From: Moniliella sp. 'wahieum'
Lineage: Eukaryota; Basidiomycota; Moniliellomycetes; Moniliellales; Moniliellaceae
Direction: 5' to 3'
Assembly (NCBI GenBank): GCA_003971905.1
Contig: RSEE01000109.1
Coordinates: 1-64,000 of the forward strand
DNA length: 64,000 nt
Under the pieces are notes generated by a model, which made no database searches, was not told the origin of the DNA, and saw only the letters and a list, made by a program, of their open reading frames with translations. Of this stretch, positions 34,291 to 46,690 are shown one piece after another (position 1 is the stretch's first letter; each line of letters starts with the position of its first letter). A program made the translations under genes and the position numbers.

Positions 34291-34567
34291 GTCTGGGTTG
34301 GTGGAGGTGGTGGTGGTGGTGGTGGAGGTGGTGGTGGAGGAGGAGGAGGAGGAGGAGGAGGAGGAGGAGAGGAGAAGGAGGAGGCCAGAGGCGGCGCGGC
34401 GCGGAATTGGCGGGCGTCTTCGTTAACCCCCACAGGCCGGTGGTGTGCTCCACGCTGTCCCAGTCACACGTGCGAGCAGGCGAGCGAGGGGCGTGACGTG
34501 GCCGCCGCTGCCTTCTTCTTCCAGCTCAACACGGCGCGTGCACGCCATCCCCACCGCCTCGCCCGCC
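34291..34567. promoter_or_regulatory. divergent promoter, permease / glucosidase I, with GGT/GGA microsatellite
   Basis: About 277 bp. Positions 34300-34385 are a GGTGGT to GGAGGA triplet run, directly upstream of the permease start. No TATA box is seen. Confidence 0.55.
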
Positions 34568-37500
34568 ATGCCGCCCTCGCCGCCGACGCTCGCCCGGCCC
34601 TCGGCTCAGCCGCGGCGGCCGCAGCGCGCCATCGCTCGCCTCGTCTGGGCACCCTCGCCGCCCTCGTCTTCGTCCTGCTCGTCGTCCGCCCCACCCGCGC
34701 CGCCTCGCCCTTCTCCTTCGACGACGACGACGACGACGCTGGGACGACGACGACGACGGCCCCCACGTGCCGCCCCCCGCCGGGCGCCCACACCGCGTCC
34801 GCCGCCGCCGCCCACACGCGCAAGCAGCTCCTCTGGGGCCTACCGCCCCCAAAACTACTTTGGCTTCCGCGCGCCTGCCCGAGTCGCTCTTCATGGGCCT
34901 GGCCTGGACCGACGCCAGCTCGTACCAGGGCCTCGGCCAGCTCCGCCACGCCACACAACGACCAGCAGCAAGTCCGCTACGCCTGGACGCGCCACGACGG
35001 CCGTACCTTTGGCGAGGAGCGCATCATCGACCCCGCGACCAACATGGCTTCAACGTCTCCTTTGTCAAGCAGCTGCTCGATGCCGATCACCTCCCGGTGG
35101 CGGATCTGGGCCGTGCGCGTCAAGGGCAAAGCCATCGATCCTCTCGGCCCGCTCAGGCTTCCTTCTTCTCTTACTTTGGCACCGAATCTCCCGACATCAT
35201 CCTCGACTTTAATCCCGACACGGCCACCGCGCCCTCGCGCGGGTTCCCTCTGCACCAGCCCATCCAGCTCACCGGTACTTCCCCTGAACTGGGCGAGTTT
35301 GGCTCCGGATTGTCCACCCCACCGCTGCAGACCTCAACGAGGACAACAATGTCGTGCTCAACAAGGGCGTCACGGGCCCCGGGGCCGACCTCAAGCCGAC
35401 CAAGGTCGAAGAGACGGCCTACTTTTCTGCGCCCTTGCCCCATGCCGAAACGTGGCGCGTGACAAGTGTGCTCCAGAACAGCCTGGCGATGGCCATGCAA
35501 GGTGCTTTGGAAGCTGCCATTCCTGGTCTGGGGCAACAGGCTCGGGAGGAACAAGCGCGTGCGATGATTGAGTGGGACACCCATGGCCTACCGCATCCGG
35601 GCGTCGCGGGGCGCCTGCCCCAACTGGTCGCACCAGGCGAACACAACCTTGACTGCGCTGCAGACGTACGAGCTCAACCCTTCCAAAGCCCGGGGCGCCA
35701 CGACGCACGATGCCGACGCCGACGCTGACGCCGACGCGCAGCACGTGTTTGCCTTTGACATTTTCTTTGATTCGCCCACGTCGGGGCCCAAGTTGACCTC
35801 TGCCCAACTTACGCGCGCATTGGACGATGCGGGGAGAGCTTTGACCGGTCCTTTGCCACTGCGCTCCCGCTTCACCACATCTCCGACTCGGAGGAGGCCA
35901 AGGCAGTGGATCAGGCTTTGCGCGCGAACTTGTCTCGTCCGTCTTGGGTGGGGTGGGATACTTTTATGGAACGGCGGTGGGGACCGATCGCTCAGCGTGT
36001 CGGAAAGTGATACGGGCGATGAGGCTGCTGTGAGGGCGATGGCCAGCCCATCGACCTGGATGCTGTGGACAACCTTCGTGCGTCCGCAAGGCCGAGGCGG
36101 AGGAGGAAGATGAAGACGATTCCCATCCGGCGCGAGGGGCCTTACTCACTCACCTCCGGCACCCCAGGACGCAGTTTCTTCCCACGTGGTTTCTACTGGG
36201 ACGAAGGTTCCACCTCCCGGCCATTAGCGTGTTGGACCCCGAGTTGGGCCTCGAGATCCTCCACGACTGGTTCTCGGCCGCCGATGACGACGGTTGGATC
36301 CCTCGTGAGATGGCGCTCGGGACCGAGTCCGAGTCGCGTGTGCCTGCCGAATTCTTGCGCCAAGACCGGCCCACGCTAACCCGCCTACCCCGATCCTTGC
36401 GCTGCGTCTTGTGATTGACCGGCTCGGCCTGGGGCTCGACGCGAGCGTGGGCGGCGACGACACCAGACGACGGTTCCTGTGCCGCACGCTGCGTGGGACT
36501 GGGACGCATCATCCCAAGTCCCTCTGGGCCAGACGGGCAACGCATGCGACGACGCCGAGACGGACAAGTGCGTCGCGCCGCGCTAGAACGGCTGGCCGAG
36601 TTCTACCCTACGCTCAAGCGGCATTACGGCTGGTTCTGTCGGTCGCAGTTTGGCCTTGCCACTGCCGGTGGACGCACGCCCACGTCCGAGCTGCCCACAC
36701 GGGCTCAGGCGAACCGGGGCAGTGCGCTGCCGCGTTCCGCTGGCGTGGCCCGCTCACGTTCGGGCCATGTGTTTGCGTCGGGACTGGACGATTACCCACG
36801 TGCGTCGGTGCCGCACAGGGCGAACTGCATGTGGACTTGCACGCTTGGATGGCCGCGTTTGCGCGCAAACATGGCCTACGTGGCCAACGTCTTGGCGCAC
36901 CATGCTGTCCCCGTGCCGGGGGAGGCGCGGCGAAGGATGCACCGGCCTTTGCGACCGACTTGAGCGCCTGCAGAAGAACTTGGATGGTACGTGTCTTGTT
37001 CCCTTTTTGTGTTTGCCTCGGGGCAGGGGGTGGTGCGTGCGAGCGGGACGTGGACGAGGATGCTAACGCTGAGCTTCTGTGTGCTGCCGACAGCGCTGCA
37101 CTGGTCGGAGGCGCACCAGGCGTACTGCGACCTGACCATCACGGGCGGGCAGAGCGTGGCCGAGTGCCACGAGGGCTACGTGCCGCTGCTGCCGCTGTTC
37201 CTCGGCATCCTCGACCCGGCGAGCGAGCGTGTGGGGGCGCTGCTGGAGGTGCTGGGGGACGAGAAGGCGGGTGGTCGGCGCACGGCGTGCGCAGCCTTTC
37301 CAAGCGCGACGCGGCGTACGGCACGGGCGAGGACTACTGGCGCGGGCCCGTGTGGATGCCGCTCAACTACCTGCGCTGGGCGCGCTGAAGCGCTACGCGT
37401 CCGTCGCGGGGCCGCACCAGGCGCGTGCGGCCGACCTGTACGCGCGGCTGCGCTCCAACGTCGTGCGCACCGTCCAGACCGAGTATGCGCGCACCGGCTA

Positions 37501-37612
37501 CACCTGGGAACAGTACCACCCCGACACGGGCCATGGCCAGCGCTCCCACCCGTTCACCGGCTGGACCGCCCTGGTCGCCCTCGCGCTCGGCGAGGTGTAC
37601 TTTAGCACCTGA
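34568..37612 (+). CDS. CWH41: mannosyl-oligosaccharide glucosidase (ER glucosidase I, GH63)
   Basis: Removes the outermost alpha-1,2-glucose from Glc3Man9GlcNAc2 in the ER lumen, the first trimming step of N-glycans. A short cytosolic part and one membrane anchor (GTLAALVFVLLVVRPTRA, about 34640-34700) are followed by an acidic stem and the GH63 domain: ESLFMGLAWTDASSYQGLGQ, QQVRYAWTRHDGRTFGEERI, SQAFFSYFGTESPD-like sequence, RSFFPRGFYWDEGFH-like sequence (about 36170-36215), ISVLDPELGLEILHDWFS and GWIPREMALGTESESRVPAE. The catalytic C-terminal part reads HWSEAHQAYCDLTI, HEGYVPLLPLFLGILDP, WRGPVWMPLNYL and ending QYHPDTGHGQRSHPFTGW, LGEVYFST, TGA. An intron at 36987-37093 (GTACGT) splits the Ala codon before LHWSEAHQ. 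Indels are frequent. Confidence 0.9.
36987..37093 (+). other. glucosidase I intron
   Basis: GTACGT donor after LQKNLD, GCCGACAG acceptor before LHWSEAHQ; 107 bp. Confidence 0.85.
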
Positions 37613-37937
37613 GCAATCCATCCATCATCCTGCCCATCGCCCTCGGCGGCCCTCCTGCTCGTGCCCCGCGCTTGTCCCGCTGCTGTAGATGCTAGACCCG
37701 CCCCATGGCCCCGGCGCCACCGAGGACGGTGCTGACGTAGTTCCCCCGATGATCGCACGCTTGCACGAAGAGGGCCGAGCGCCCGTCGCGTGACGTGTGA
37801 GGTGTGAGGCGAGGCGTGAGGGTGTCCCAGATCAAAAATTTACCAGCCACCGCCAGAAGACGCCGACGCCACTGCCACCCCACCGCCACCAAACTACCAC
37901 CACCACCACCACCACCACCCGGCCGGCCCCGACCACC
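37613..37937. other. spacer upstream of the SNF2-RING gene
   Basis: GC-rich. A CCACCACCACCACC run at 37897-37919 lies just before the start codon. No gene is seen. Confidence 0.5.
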
Positions 37938-40900
37938 ATGGCCGCCGTCGCGCCGCTCTCCGCCACCGACCCCAGCCCATCTACCCCGCCCTCCCTCCGC
38001 CCGGGCCCGCCGCCCCGGACCACGTTCTTTGCCCACACCTTCCCCCGCCTCTGCCCTCACCTCGTCCCGCACCTCGTCCCTGATCCTCCACCTGCACCAG
38101 CGCCTCCGCCACCCGTATCTCCGCCTCCTCAAGCAGATCAGCCACCGCCTTCTTCTGCCGGCCTCAAGCGCAAAAGGTCCACTGCCGCCACCAAGAAGCC
38201 ACGAGCCAGGCTCCACCTGTGCCTCCGCCGCCGCCCCCGCCGCCGCCAAGGACGAGCGAGATGTGATGCTGGCCCACGTCCAGGCGCTTTGGCACCTCCC
38301 ACCATGCCATGCCTGGAACGATGGTCTTGAGCCTCGCGCCCTCGCCTCCTGGCGGACGAGGGGATAGAGGTGAGGTGGCGTTGGCCAGCTTGGACCCGGT
38401 CCAGGTTGATGGCGACCGCACCTCCCGTCCCATCACCAACACCTTTATTTGTACAACCGGCGATGCGCCTTCGTTATCGCCTCCCTCACTCTCTTCCATT
38501 GGACCCTACAGGTCCCGGATCCAGCAGACCCAATGGTCCTTAGCTCCACTCTGCGCCCGTCTGGCCCGATCGCGGCATATTTCCCTCCAGGCTCAGCTGC
38601 GCATCGAGCGTCTCCCACCAGACGAGAACCCGGTACCACCCAGTGTGCCTTGCATTGCCGACCGTGCTCTGGCTCCTTCCTTTCAGCTGCGGCTCCAACT
38701 TTGTATCCACCTTGCCAGTCCAGCTTTCCATCCATCTTACCATGTCCACACGGCCAGCGACTTTGCCGAGCTGCTCCGCTTCGCCTCGCCCTCTCCCCCA
38801 CGAGGTCGAAGAGGCCGACCCGGCGCAGGCGGCCACGGCTGACGAGTTCCTTGCCCTTCTCCGCTCGCAGGGAAACAGGTTACGCCAAATGCGGCCGGAC
38901 GCGTCCTGGGTCTATCGTGCGCTGCGACATCCCCAGCCGCAAGAGGGGATCATCTTCTCGCCACACACCCCTTGTCCGACGCTGCCTTACTTCCTTACCA
39001 GCAGCGTACCCTTAGCTTTTTGTTGGGGAGAGAGGGGATGCGTGTCCGCCCCCGCCCGATGCAAGCATGTCCCGCCCAAGATGGAAGACATCGCCCTTCC
39101 TTCTGGTGACCTTGCCCCACCTTCCGAGTCCGAGCGAGTCATATCTGCGCCCACTGTGGACGCAGAGACGGGGGGTGCGGGCTGTTGGTTCCGTTGGCCG
39201 CAGACGCTTCCGATCGCAGGTAATGACTACCTATGGCCCTAATCGTCTGGGCATGTGGTGGGACGAGGTGGGGTTGGATTCCTTGCGGAGCCCCCTGTAC
39301 TTTAACACTGTCTATGGCTATTTCACCTTGGACCCAACCAGTGCCGCGGGGCAAGACGTCAAGGCCAGTCTGCTAGCCGAGGAGATGGGGTTGGGCAAGA
39401 CGGTGGAACTGTTATCGTTGATTCTATGGCACGCAGCTCCGCGCGCGTGGCGGGACCAACCAGCGTACCACAGCGACCGGTTGCAAGCGACTGTGACGCC
39501 GTCCAAGGCGACGCTCATCGTGGTCCCCGAGACGTTGCGGGACAGTGGTTGGATGAGGTGAGGCGACACGCTCCGGCATTGAAGGTCTACTCGTTTGAAA
39601 CCAGTGTCCAAGCGGAGAAGGTGGCGCAGCAGATCGGGTACACCCCCCTTAGCCTGAACGATGGAACACACAAAGTGCTTGGGACCAGTACGCCAGACGC
39701 TGGATGTGGTGATCACCACTTTCCACAAACTCAGTGCTGAGATTCACAAGGCGCGTGCTGAGCGGCCGCGCAGCCGCCGGACCGAGCGGAAGTACCCCCG
39801 CCCGCTCGGGTTGGTCACAGTACGGTGGTGGCGTGTGGCCGTGGACGAGGTGCAGTTGCTGGGCGGCACGAGCCAGGCGTTCGCGACGGCCGCTCTGTTA
39901 CCACGAGAGATGGGCGTGTGTGCGGGCACGCCGGTGCAGTCGATCAAAGACCTAGAGGCCTGCTTGACCTTTCTGCGTGTTCCGGGCCTTGCCTGGCCCG
40001 AGGAAGGCGATACGACGCAACTCGGCCCCGTGACGGGCGCTGCTTCGTGGGTGTTGGATCGGCGGATGAAGCCACAGCTTATGCGGTTGCTCGCTTGGAT
40101 TGGTGTTCGTCACACTAAGAAGGACGTGCACGCCGAGATGGTCCTGCCACCTCAAACGCGGCGATTGATGCCGGTAGAATGACCCGGGTCGAACGGGCAT
40201 TTTACCACGACATGTTTCGACGAAGTAAGTGGTTCGCTAGTAGCATGTCGACTGTCTGTACTGACTGTTGCCCTCCCTGAAGCGATGGAAGACCTGGGCC
40301 TGGCGGATCTGGGGATGGACGAAACTCTGGCGCGTGTCTGGTCCGGAGAAGAGTCGTGACGTTGAACTAAGTGACTTGGTGCGTCGCTTGCGACAGGCAT
40401 GCACCCACCCCCAAGCGGTGGCCCGACCTAACCTGGGAGCATTGTGGAACCTACGACTGCGGAGCATCGATGATGTGTTGGTGCTCATGGTTGAGCAGGG
40501 GCACAATGAGCGAATCAATGCCACCCTGCTCAACTTCCAAAGGAAGATCACCCGAGCCTCTCTCATCCTCCAGAACGTGGAGAACGAAAACCGTCTATTG
40601 GAAGCCCAAGGACTTTTGGGTGACGTGGCGGACCAGCTGACAGAGTCGATTGAGGGTCTGGTGCACGAGGCCCATCGAGCTCATTTGGTCGGGCCGTTGT
40701 ACAAGTTTACAGAGGAGACATTGGCGCATGCCTTGCGTGCCCAAAAGGTGAACGGACCAGGAGGGAAACGAAATGATTGGGAACGAGGAAGAGCATCATA
40801 TGGCCGATCAGCTCAAGGCACGCTCACATTACCTCAGTACCACTCGGGATCGCATCCTACGCTATCGTGAGCAGCTTCATCGTGTCTACCAGTTCCTGGG

Positions 40901-43182
40901 CAACACGTACTTCCAGCTCGGCGAAGCTTGGCACAAGAAACAGCAGTCTCAGGGGGTAGGAGGCTCAGTCGATCACAACCCGTGGAACTAAGAGTGAGGG
41001 ACAGACAGCTCAGATCCACCTGTCGAAGTCGCTGCAGGACTGGACTGGTGGCACAGACCCGTCTGCGGAAGCGGCCCAATCAAGTCGGATCGCTTCCCCC
41101 GCACGCAATGGAGAACGCGAATCCGTACAAGGCTGACGAGGATTATATGTACCAACAAGCCGAACAGATCCGCCGCATTTTGCTCAGCGAGGCGAGTGAC
41201 TTGGTCGACAAGGCAGTCGAGACATTTTCCCAGCGTCGCATGGACACGGCAACAGGCGTCGTCGGCACCGTACCAACGAATGGCTTGTGGCCGAGGTGGA
41301 GGCAACGCAAGCAGTGCCCATGATGGGGCGGGCATGGGTCACGATGTACCATCGGTGGATTGGCGTGGCGAACAAGCAAGCCAAATGTCTCCTCCGTTGG
41401 CGGCAGGAGATTTACCATCGGATCAGCCAGGCGGTCAATCGCGAGGTCGATCTCGAAAATCAAGACGATGACCAATTTGCCGAGAACTTGGATCGACAAC
41501 ACGAGGCCGAGGCCTACCTCGATATGTACCGCGTCTTGTGGCTGAACGCGAGTACCTGCTCACGGGGGTGGATGTGTGGGAGCACGCGACCGTCCCTTAC
41601 TCTTCCACCAGCTTGAGACGAAAGTGTTTCAACAACGTTGGGCGCGCCTGAACCAGCCGGAGATGACTGAGGCGAGGAAGCCGAGGGCGAAGCTGCCCGA
41701 CAGCAGTTGCGCGTTTTTCCAACGCCTCGACGCGGAGCTAAAGGAGGTTATTCTTCCCCCGATGATTCGCCCTCTTCGCCACATTGGAAGTGAGTTGCGC
41801 GGGCAATGACCGCTCTCTGGCGTCCATGGATGCCCAGCTGATTGCTTCTGTTCAATCATCCATTCGCACCGTGCTGGCAGATCAGGGTAAGCTAGTGGAG
41901 CGAGCCAAGCGAGATTCAGCGCTCTTGATGGCCATTTACAATGCCCGCTCGACGTACTTCAAGCGGATCCAACAGCTGTCTGATACCGTGGCGGATGTGG
42001 CGGTGAAAGATGTGCCGCGGGCGATCCAGGCGAGCATAAGGGAAAACGGGTAGCAGCCAAAGAATTGGCCGGCCTCATCGCCCGCGTTCGCTACCTCGAG
42101 CACCTATTGTCTGCCCAAACGAGTGGTACGCACCAAGGAGGATCCTCCCACGTACCCGAGTGCATTGTCTGTACCGAACGGATTTTCAATGGTGTTCTGC
42201 TACAAGCGTGCGGCCACGTTTTCTGTGAAGACTGTTTCCACGAATGGACCAAACGGAGGTGGACATGCCCAGTATGCGTACGAAGCTTGGCCGTGGGTCG
42301 GATCAGCTGCATCGCGTCTCGTATCATGTCGAGGAAAACGAGGAAGGAGCGTCCGGGCCCATGTCAAAAGTTCTGGACCAGACTCGGTTGTGCTCGGGTT
42401 GAACCGTTCCAGGGGCGCGCAAGCCCCGGTTCCGGGTTCTCGACTACCATTCTGCCAGGCGCACGGCATGTTAACCTGGATACGATGAACGTCATTACCG
42501 CCTCGCAACGGTTTGATATTCTGGAGACGTCGGTGGTGGGCAGCCAAGGAAGCAAAATTGACCTGTTGGTCCGTCACCTACGACACATCATCCTCCACTC
42601 TACGGACAAGGCACTGGTGTTTAGTAACTTTGCACGGGGCCTGGATATGGTGGGGGATGCGTTGGCCCAGAACCAGATCCCCTTTGTTCGCTCGGATGTG
42701 GCAGGGGGTACGAGGCGTGGGGGTGCCCGTACACTTGCTCGCCAAGGCGCCCGAGGGGGGACCAAACATTGTGCCTCGGTCTTTCAGAACGACGCGACGG
42801 TGCGTGTGTTTCTTTGCATGCCGACTCGCAAGCGAGCGGACTCAACTTGACTGCTGCCACGCATGTCTTCCTCCTGGCTCCCTTGGCCAATAAGGGCATG
42901 GAGATGCAGGCCATCGGACGGGTGCATCGCATCGGCCAGACCAAGCCCACCCACGTGTGGGGGTACTTTGTCCTAGACTCGGTCGAAGAGACTCGCTTCA
43001 CCTACGCTCAGCAAGGCCACTCGATTTTTTCCAAAGACCCCGACCTGGCAACCGCGACGGAAGAGGAGAGCGGCGCGGGCACAGTTGTCATGCCGGCTAG
43101 GAAAGATAAAGGCGGCGACTTGGTAACTTCACGGGACGATTTGATCGCTTGCCTCTTCCCTCGTTCCTTGCCAGAATCGTGA
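37938..43182 (+). CDS. SHPRH / Irc20-type SNF2 ATPase with RING finger
   Basis: A nuclear SWI2/SNF2 translocase and E3 ubiquitin ligase of the SHPRH/Irc20 group, linked in relatives to DNA-damage tolerance. Start MAAVAPLSATDPS at 37938 in CACCATGG context. The ATPase domain opens with SPLYFNTVYGYFTLD and ASLLAEEMGLGKTVELLSLI (Walker A, about 39355-39425), then TLIVVPETL, LDVVITTFHKLSAEI, WWRVAVDEVQLLGGTSQAFA (DExH-type box) and HTKKDVHAEMVLPPQTRRL. An intron lies at 40225-40283. A long helical insert follows, with the RING CIVCTERIFNGVLLQACGHV, FCEDCFHEW and CPVC (42158-42275). The helicase C-terminal domain has LLVRHLRHIILHSTDKALVF, ASGLNLTAATHVFLLAP and AIGRVHRIGQTKPTHVWGYF. TGA is at 43180. 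Many frame changes occur. Paired ATPase and RING order excludes Rad5, which has an HIRAN domain and a different spacing. Confidence 0.9.
40225..40283 (+). other. short intron in the SNF2-RING gene
   Basis: 59 bp, GTAAGT donor, TACTGAC branch at about 40259-40265, CTGAAG acceptor; joins YHDMFRR to MEDLGLADLG. Confidence 0.8.
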
Positions 43183-43371
43183 GGAATGGCTATTTTATCA
43201 ATTGCTTCTAGTATTATCGTATGGGATGCATGGAGATAGGCCACAGTGACAGAAAACGAGATGGATGGGGGTCCATTTTATTGAGGCAGGGAGGAAAGAA
43301 GGGCAGGCATGATCGTGCAAATTCGGATTGATGATATGAACTACTAAAAGAGAGGAACGCCGATAGCGGGG
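43183..43371. other. 3' flank of the SNF2-RING gene
   Basis: Lower GC than the gene. Nothing else is seen. Confidence 0.4.
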
Positions 43372-43950
43372 GTGTTATGGGGCGCTCCGGTCATCTCTCC
43401 GGACACCGAGCCCCGCATGTCGTAGAACCCTCATCGACGCACACACGCCATTCCCACGAATCTTGTGATAAGAGCCACACGGACCACTTGCCGCGGATGT
43501 TTTCCGCGGAGAGCCAGGAGAGGACCGGACTTAACGGTACGAAGCTTCGTATCCGCGGCATCCGGTCTTGTTGAACTCCACATCGACTGCGGCCCACCGG
43601 ATCGCAGTCTGGGCAGAACAGGCCGCCCTTTGCCTTTTACTACTGTAGATTCCCCTTCTTCTGTTGATGCCTGTTCTGATGTTACGATATAAAAGCAGCC
43701 CGGTCTGAGGCTTGCTGGCGGTGATCCTCACCGCCAACCTTTCCCTTTCCCCCCTCGTCAACCTCGTCTATACTCCCGACTTCACTCTTCACTCTTCACC
43801 CTTATACGCTTACGAATTTACGACTTACGTCGAGTACTCTGCAAGTCGCGGTTACTATCAGTAGCACTTGCTCTTCTTTAGGACTCTGTCTGTTCCCGCC
43901 AACTATAGCGTGCCAACGTGGTAACGCCGCGAGGAACGGAGTAACTCCGG
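43372..43950 (+). promoter_or_regulatory. orphan promoter-like region, possible long terminal repeat
   Basis: A TATAAAA box at 43688-43694 is preceded by two palindromes, CCGCGGA-5-TCCGCGG (43491-43509) and TACGAAGCTTCGTA (43538-43551). It is followed, about 22 bp downstream, by a perfect 9-bp hairpin TGGCGGTGA-TCC-TCACCGCCA (43716-43736) and then a C/T-rich leader. No conserved host gene follows. A TGTTATGGGG start at 43372 would suit a retroelement terminal repeat, but no second copy lies in the window, so this is tentative. Confidence 0.35.
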
Positions 43951-45380
43951 AGATCCTGGACCCCTTCAATTGGTCTTACGACTTGCGAACACGGCTCCTA
44001 CCTCGGAGGGTCTGAGCTGCGGCCTTTGCACGCAGGCAGCCACCCAAACTAGAGGGTCTCTCCCTTGCCTCTACACCCGCTCGGTTCAACCAGGATCTGA
44101 AGCAGGACCTAACGTACGTAACTCTAATGCCATGTCCAAGGGCTTTCACCCCTAAATTCCGGGGTCGAGCTCCGTCTCGGGGCTCGCCCCATGACAGGGG
44201 GAGGGGTCAAGTTTCTTCCCTTGCAATCCCCCCCATCCGGTCGGGGGAGCCTCAGGGACGAGAAACCTTCCAAAGCCTCAGTAGCCACAATGGTCGCCTG
44301 CAGCTCGATGCGACAGCAACTGGGCCCTAGTAAACCTGCTAGTAAGGCAGACGGAAACCGAGCCAGACTGCCGCCTGTGGGGTACTGGGTTAATCAGGGC
44401 CGAATAGCGCAGCTGGCCTGTCGGCTCTGGTGCCTGCATCTAGCCGACCGGTCCTGCACTCTGGTGCTTCCCTCAGAGAGACGCCTGGACCCTTGTGCTC
44501 ACGCTTAGTTGGCCACTGTACTGCCGAGCTCGTCTGCTCTCTGGCGCTTCGCACTGAGATCCCCCCTGCCCCATCACCCCGTCCCCCTTTCACTGTCCGT
44601 GCATTGCTTCTGCCGTACGTGCTCATTCTATTCTCTCTTGCGCAACAGCGCGCCGTTGCTGACCTGGCCCTGCTGCCTGTATATACAGACCCCTCGCGGG
44701 CCATCTTGTCCTCGTTTGATCTGGTCCGCTTGCTCAGCATTGCCCTCACTTCTGCTGATCTTGTGGGTCGCATACGTGATAAGAATGCGCCCTCTCACTC
44801 GCCTTCGACCCACCCTTGTCCGTCTGCTCACTTTGGCTGTCTTTTGCTCACATGGTTTGCCTCGCCTCTGGCCCTCTCGCATGGCTGGGTCTGCCTTGCC
44901 ATCATACGTCCCCCGTACTTCGGGGTTGGAGTTGTCCCACCGCTGATACTGGGCCCAGCTGCTGCATGCACGGAATCCCACGGTTGGGTCGTCTCGCCTT
45001 GTTCGCCTCGACTCATCTGACCTGTTTCGCCGTCGTACGCCATCTGTCATATGCCGACGCTGTTTCTGACCTCGTCGGCCCTACCCGTGTACATTCCGAC
45101 TTCATCCCGCTTGTCCTCGCTACTGGCTGACTTGATCGCCTGGCCCCTGAGTCTGTCGCACATCTTCTGTACTAATATCTCGCTAGCCCTCTGTGCTGCT
45201 GCTGACTTGGCCAGCTTCTCCCTAGTGCGCGCTCCCCTAACACTAACCTACCACTTGCTGTGCAGCTCACTGCTCTACCACGTTGTGGTGCTTCCGTCTT
45301 ACGTCGCACCTAACCGTGGTTACCGTGTAATCGCCTTCCCAGCGATCTTCGAATGCATTCTATTTCTACAAAAATAACTG
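43951..45380. other. unidentified, transposon-like stretch
   Basis: ORFs up to about 196 codons on the plus strand (for example 44430-45020) are rich in Leu, Ser and Pro and show no recognisable domain. Base composition and codon pattern differ from the neighbouring genes. It may be the body of an old element that begins at the orphan promoter. Confidence 0.3.
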
Positions 45381-46207
45381 CCCTGCCTGTAAATTTCTAT
45401 ACTATATAGGTCTGCATCGATGCCAGCCCCAACCACAGCCAGCAGATTAGAGAGCCTACAAGCACGCATCCAATCAACAGTTCAGCGACTGAGCGCATGT
45501 GGCCAAAGGGCTTAAAATGAGGTGGCCAAAGTGTCCAAACCTCCATCGGGAGAGAGTTAATTAATTTTTGGCTGATGAAACAACATAGTATAACTTTTCA
45601 TGACCGCCCGTGGATGATTCATCTGGCTACTCCAATATATCTGCAGTCATGCAGTGGTCTCCAACAGACCACAGTTTGTCCACTTACATTGCATGGTTCG
45701 CAGGCCTAGTGGTAGTTTGCCTGTCTAAGTATATACTAAAGACCCTTCTGTACTAAGTAAGAATGTATTGGAGGAAAGCGACCAAACGTCTTGTCCTACT
45801 ACTATGTCCCCGCTCAACTTCGGCCTCGTTTGGACTCTCGACTTGGAAACGCTATTCCACAGGCAAAGCAGAGGGGCGACGACTCTTTATTTGGTACGAA
45901 AAGCGACGCCTCAGACCGACGTCTGGTCCCCTTTTGCCCGACGAGCCAGAGGACGGGCTCCCTCACGGCCCTCGCTCAGGCAAGGCTGTCTTCGTCCAGG
46001 ACGCTACACCGGTACACGTTCCACCTTTATCACTGGTGGGTGGACATGCCGCGACAATTGTGTCTTTGCAGTTGCCCCCCCAAATCACACCATCCAACCC
46101 CAACCCCATCTCTCCTTGATATCTGCGGTTTCACCGTAAGGTAACTAGTATGGCCGCCCAGCAGCTCCATGCGAAAACTGAGAGTTTGCCGTTCCCTAGA
46201 TCATGTC
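45381..46207. other. AT-richer island with TTTGGCCAC words
   Basis: About 45380-45760 is clearly richer in A/T than the rest of the window (for example TTAATTAATTTTTGG at about 45555). TTTGGCCAC-type words appear as GTGGCCAAA at about 45497 and 45522. This resembles transposon flank or end sequence, but no open transposase is seen. ORFs at 45763-46144 are unrecognised. Confidence 0.35.
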
Positions 46208-46690
46208 CATTTCATTGACAGAGCTTAAGGCTGGGACAGGGGGAACGCTACGTCTAAACCTAACCGTTCATCTTTTGCGGGGGTTACTTGGGGGCGCCAC
46301 TAAGGTCAAGGAACCAGGGGGATCGCCAGGATATCAGGACCCTCCGGCTCACGCCATCCGGTCCCGTGCCCTAGGAAGCGCGTGTGGACACGGATGAACG
46401 TGGTTGACATCCGAGCGAGGAACCATTTCCACTGAGACTTAGTAGCCAACTCCTTCCAATGCGCAAACAACTTGCCCGCCGTCTTGGTGCCGTAGTGTCC
46501 TCGCGTCGTCAAAAAACCAGGGGGAAAAGGCTCTTGAGTGCGTCCCTGGTACTTGGCGTTCTTGTAGCATTCTGCTTGTTCAATCATCCGAAGCAGCTCC
46601 TTCTCCTGCGTTCTAAGGGAGTTGCGGTCCTCTCATGCACCACCCTCCGGGACGCGCTCTGCGCCTCCAGCGATCCCGTGTTCCGTTCCC
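46208..46690 (-). mobile_element. dispersed coding repeat, copy B (family unknown, decayed)
   Basis: The partner of 17583-18080, in the same orientation. The best-preserved minus-strand segment (about 46320-46587) contains TKTAGKLFAHWKELATKSQW and FLGHGTG, aligned with the equivalent words of copy A. The family is unknown; it looks broken and old. Confidence 0.45.

Noticed and set aside
33988-35571. Longest plus-strand ORF of 527 codons
   Set aside because: Its first part is antisense to the permease N-terminus and runs through the GGT/GGA microsatellite; only its second half coincides with glucosidase I.
37938-43182. Rad5/HLTF-type helicase
   Set aside because: No HIRAN domain is seen, the RING lies after a long helical insert, and the ATPase segment SPLYFNTVYGYFTL fits the SHPRH/Irc20 group better.
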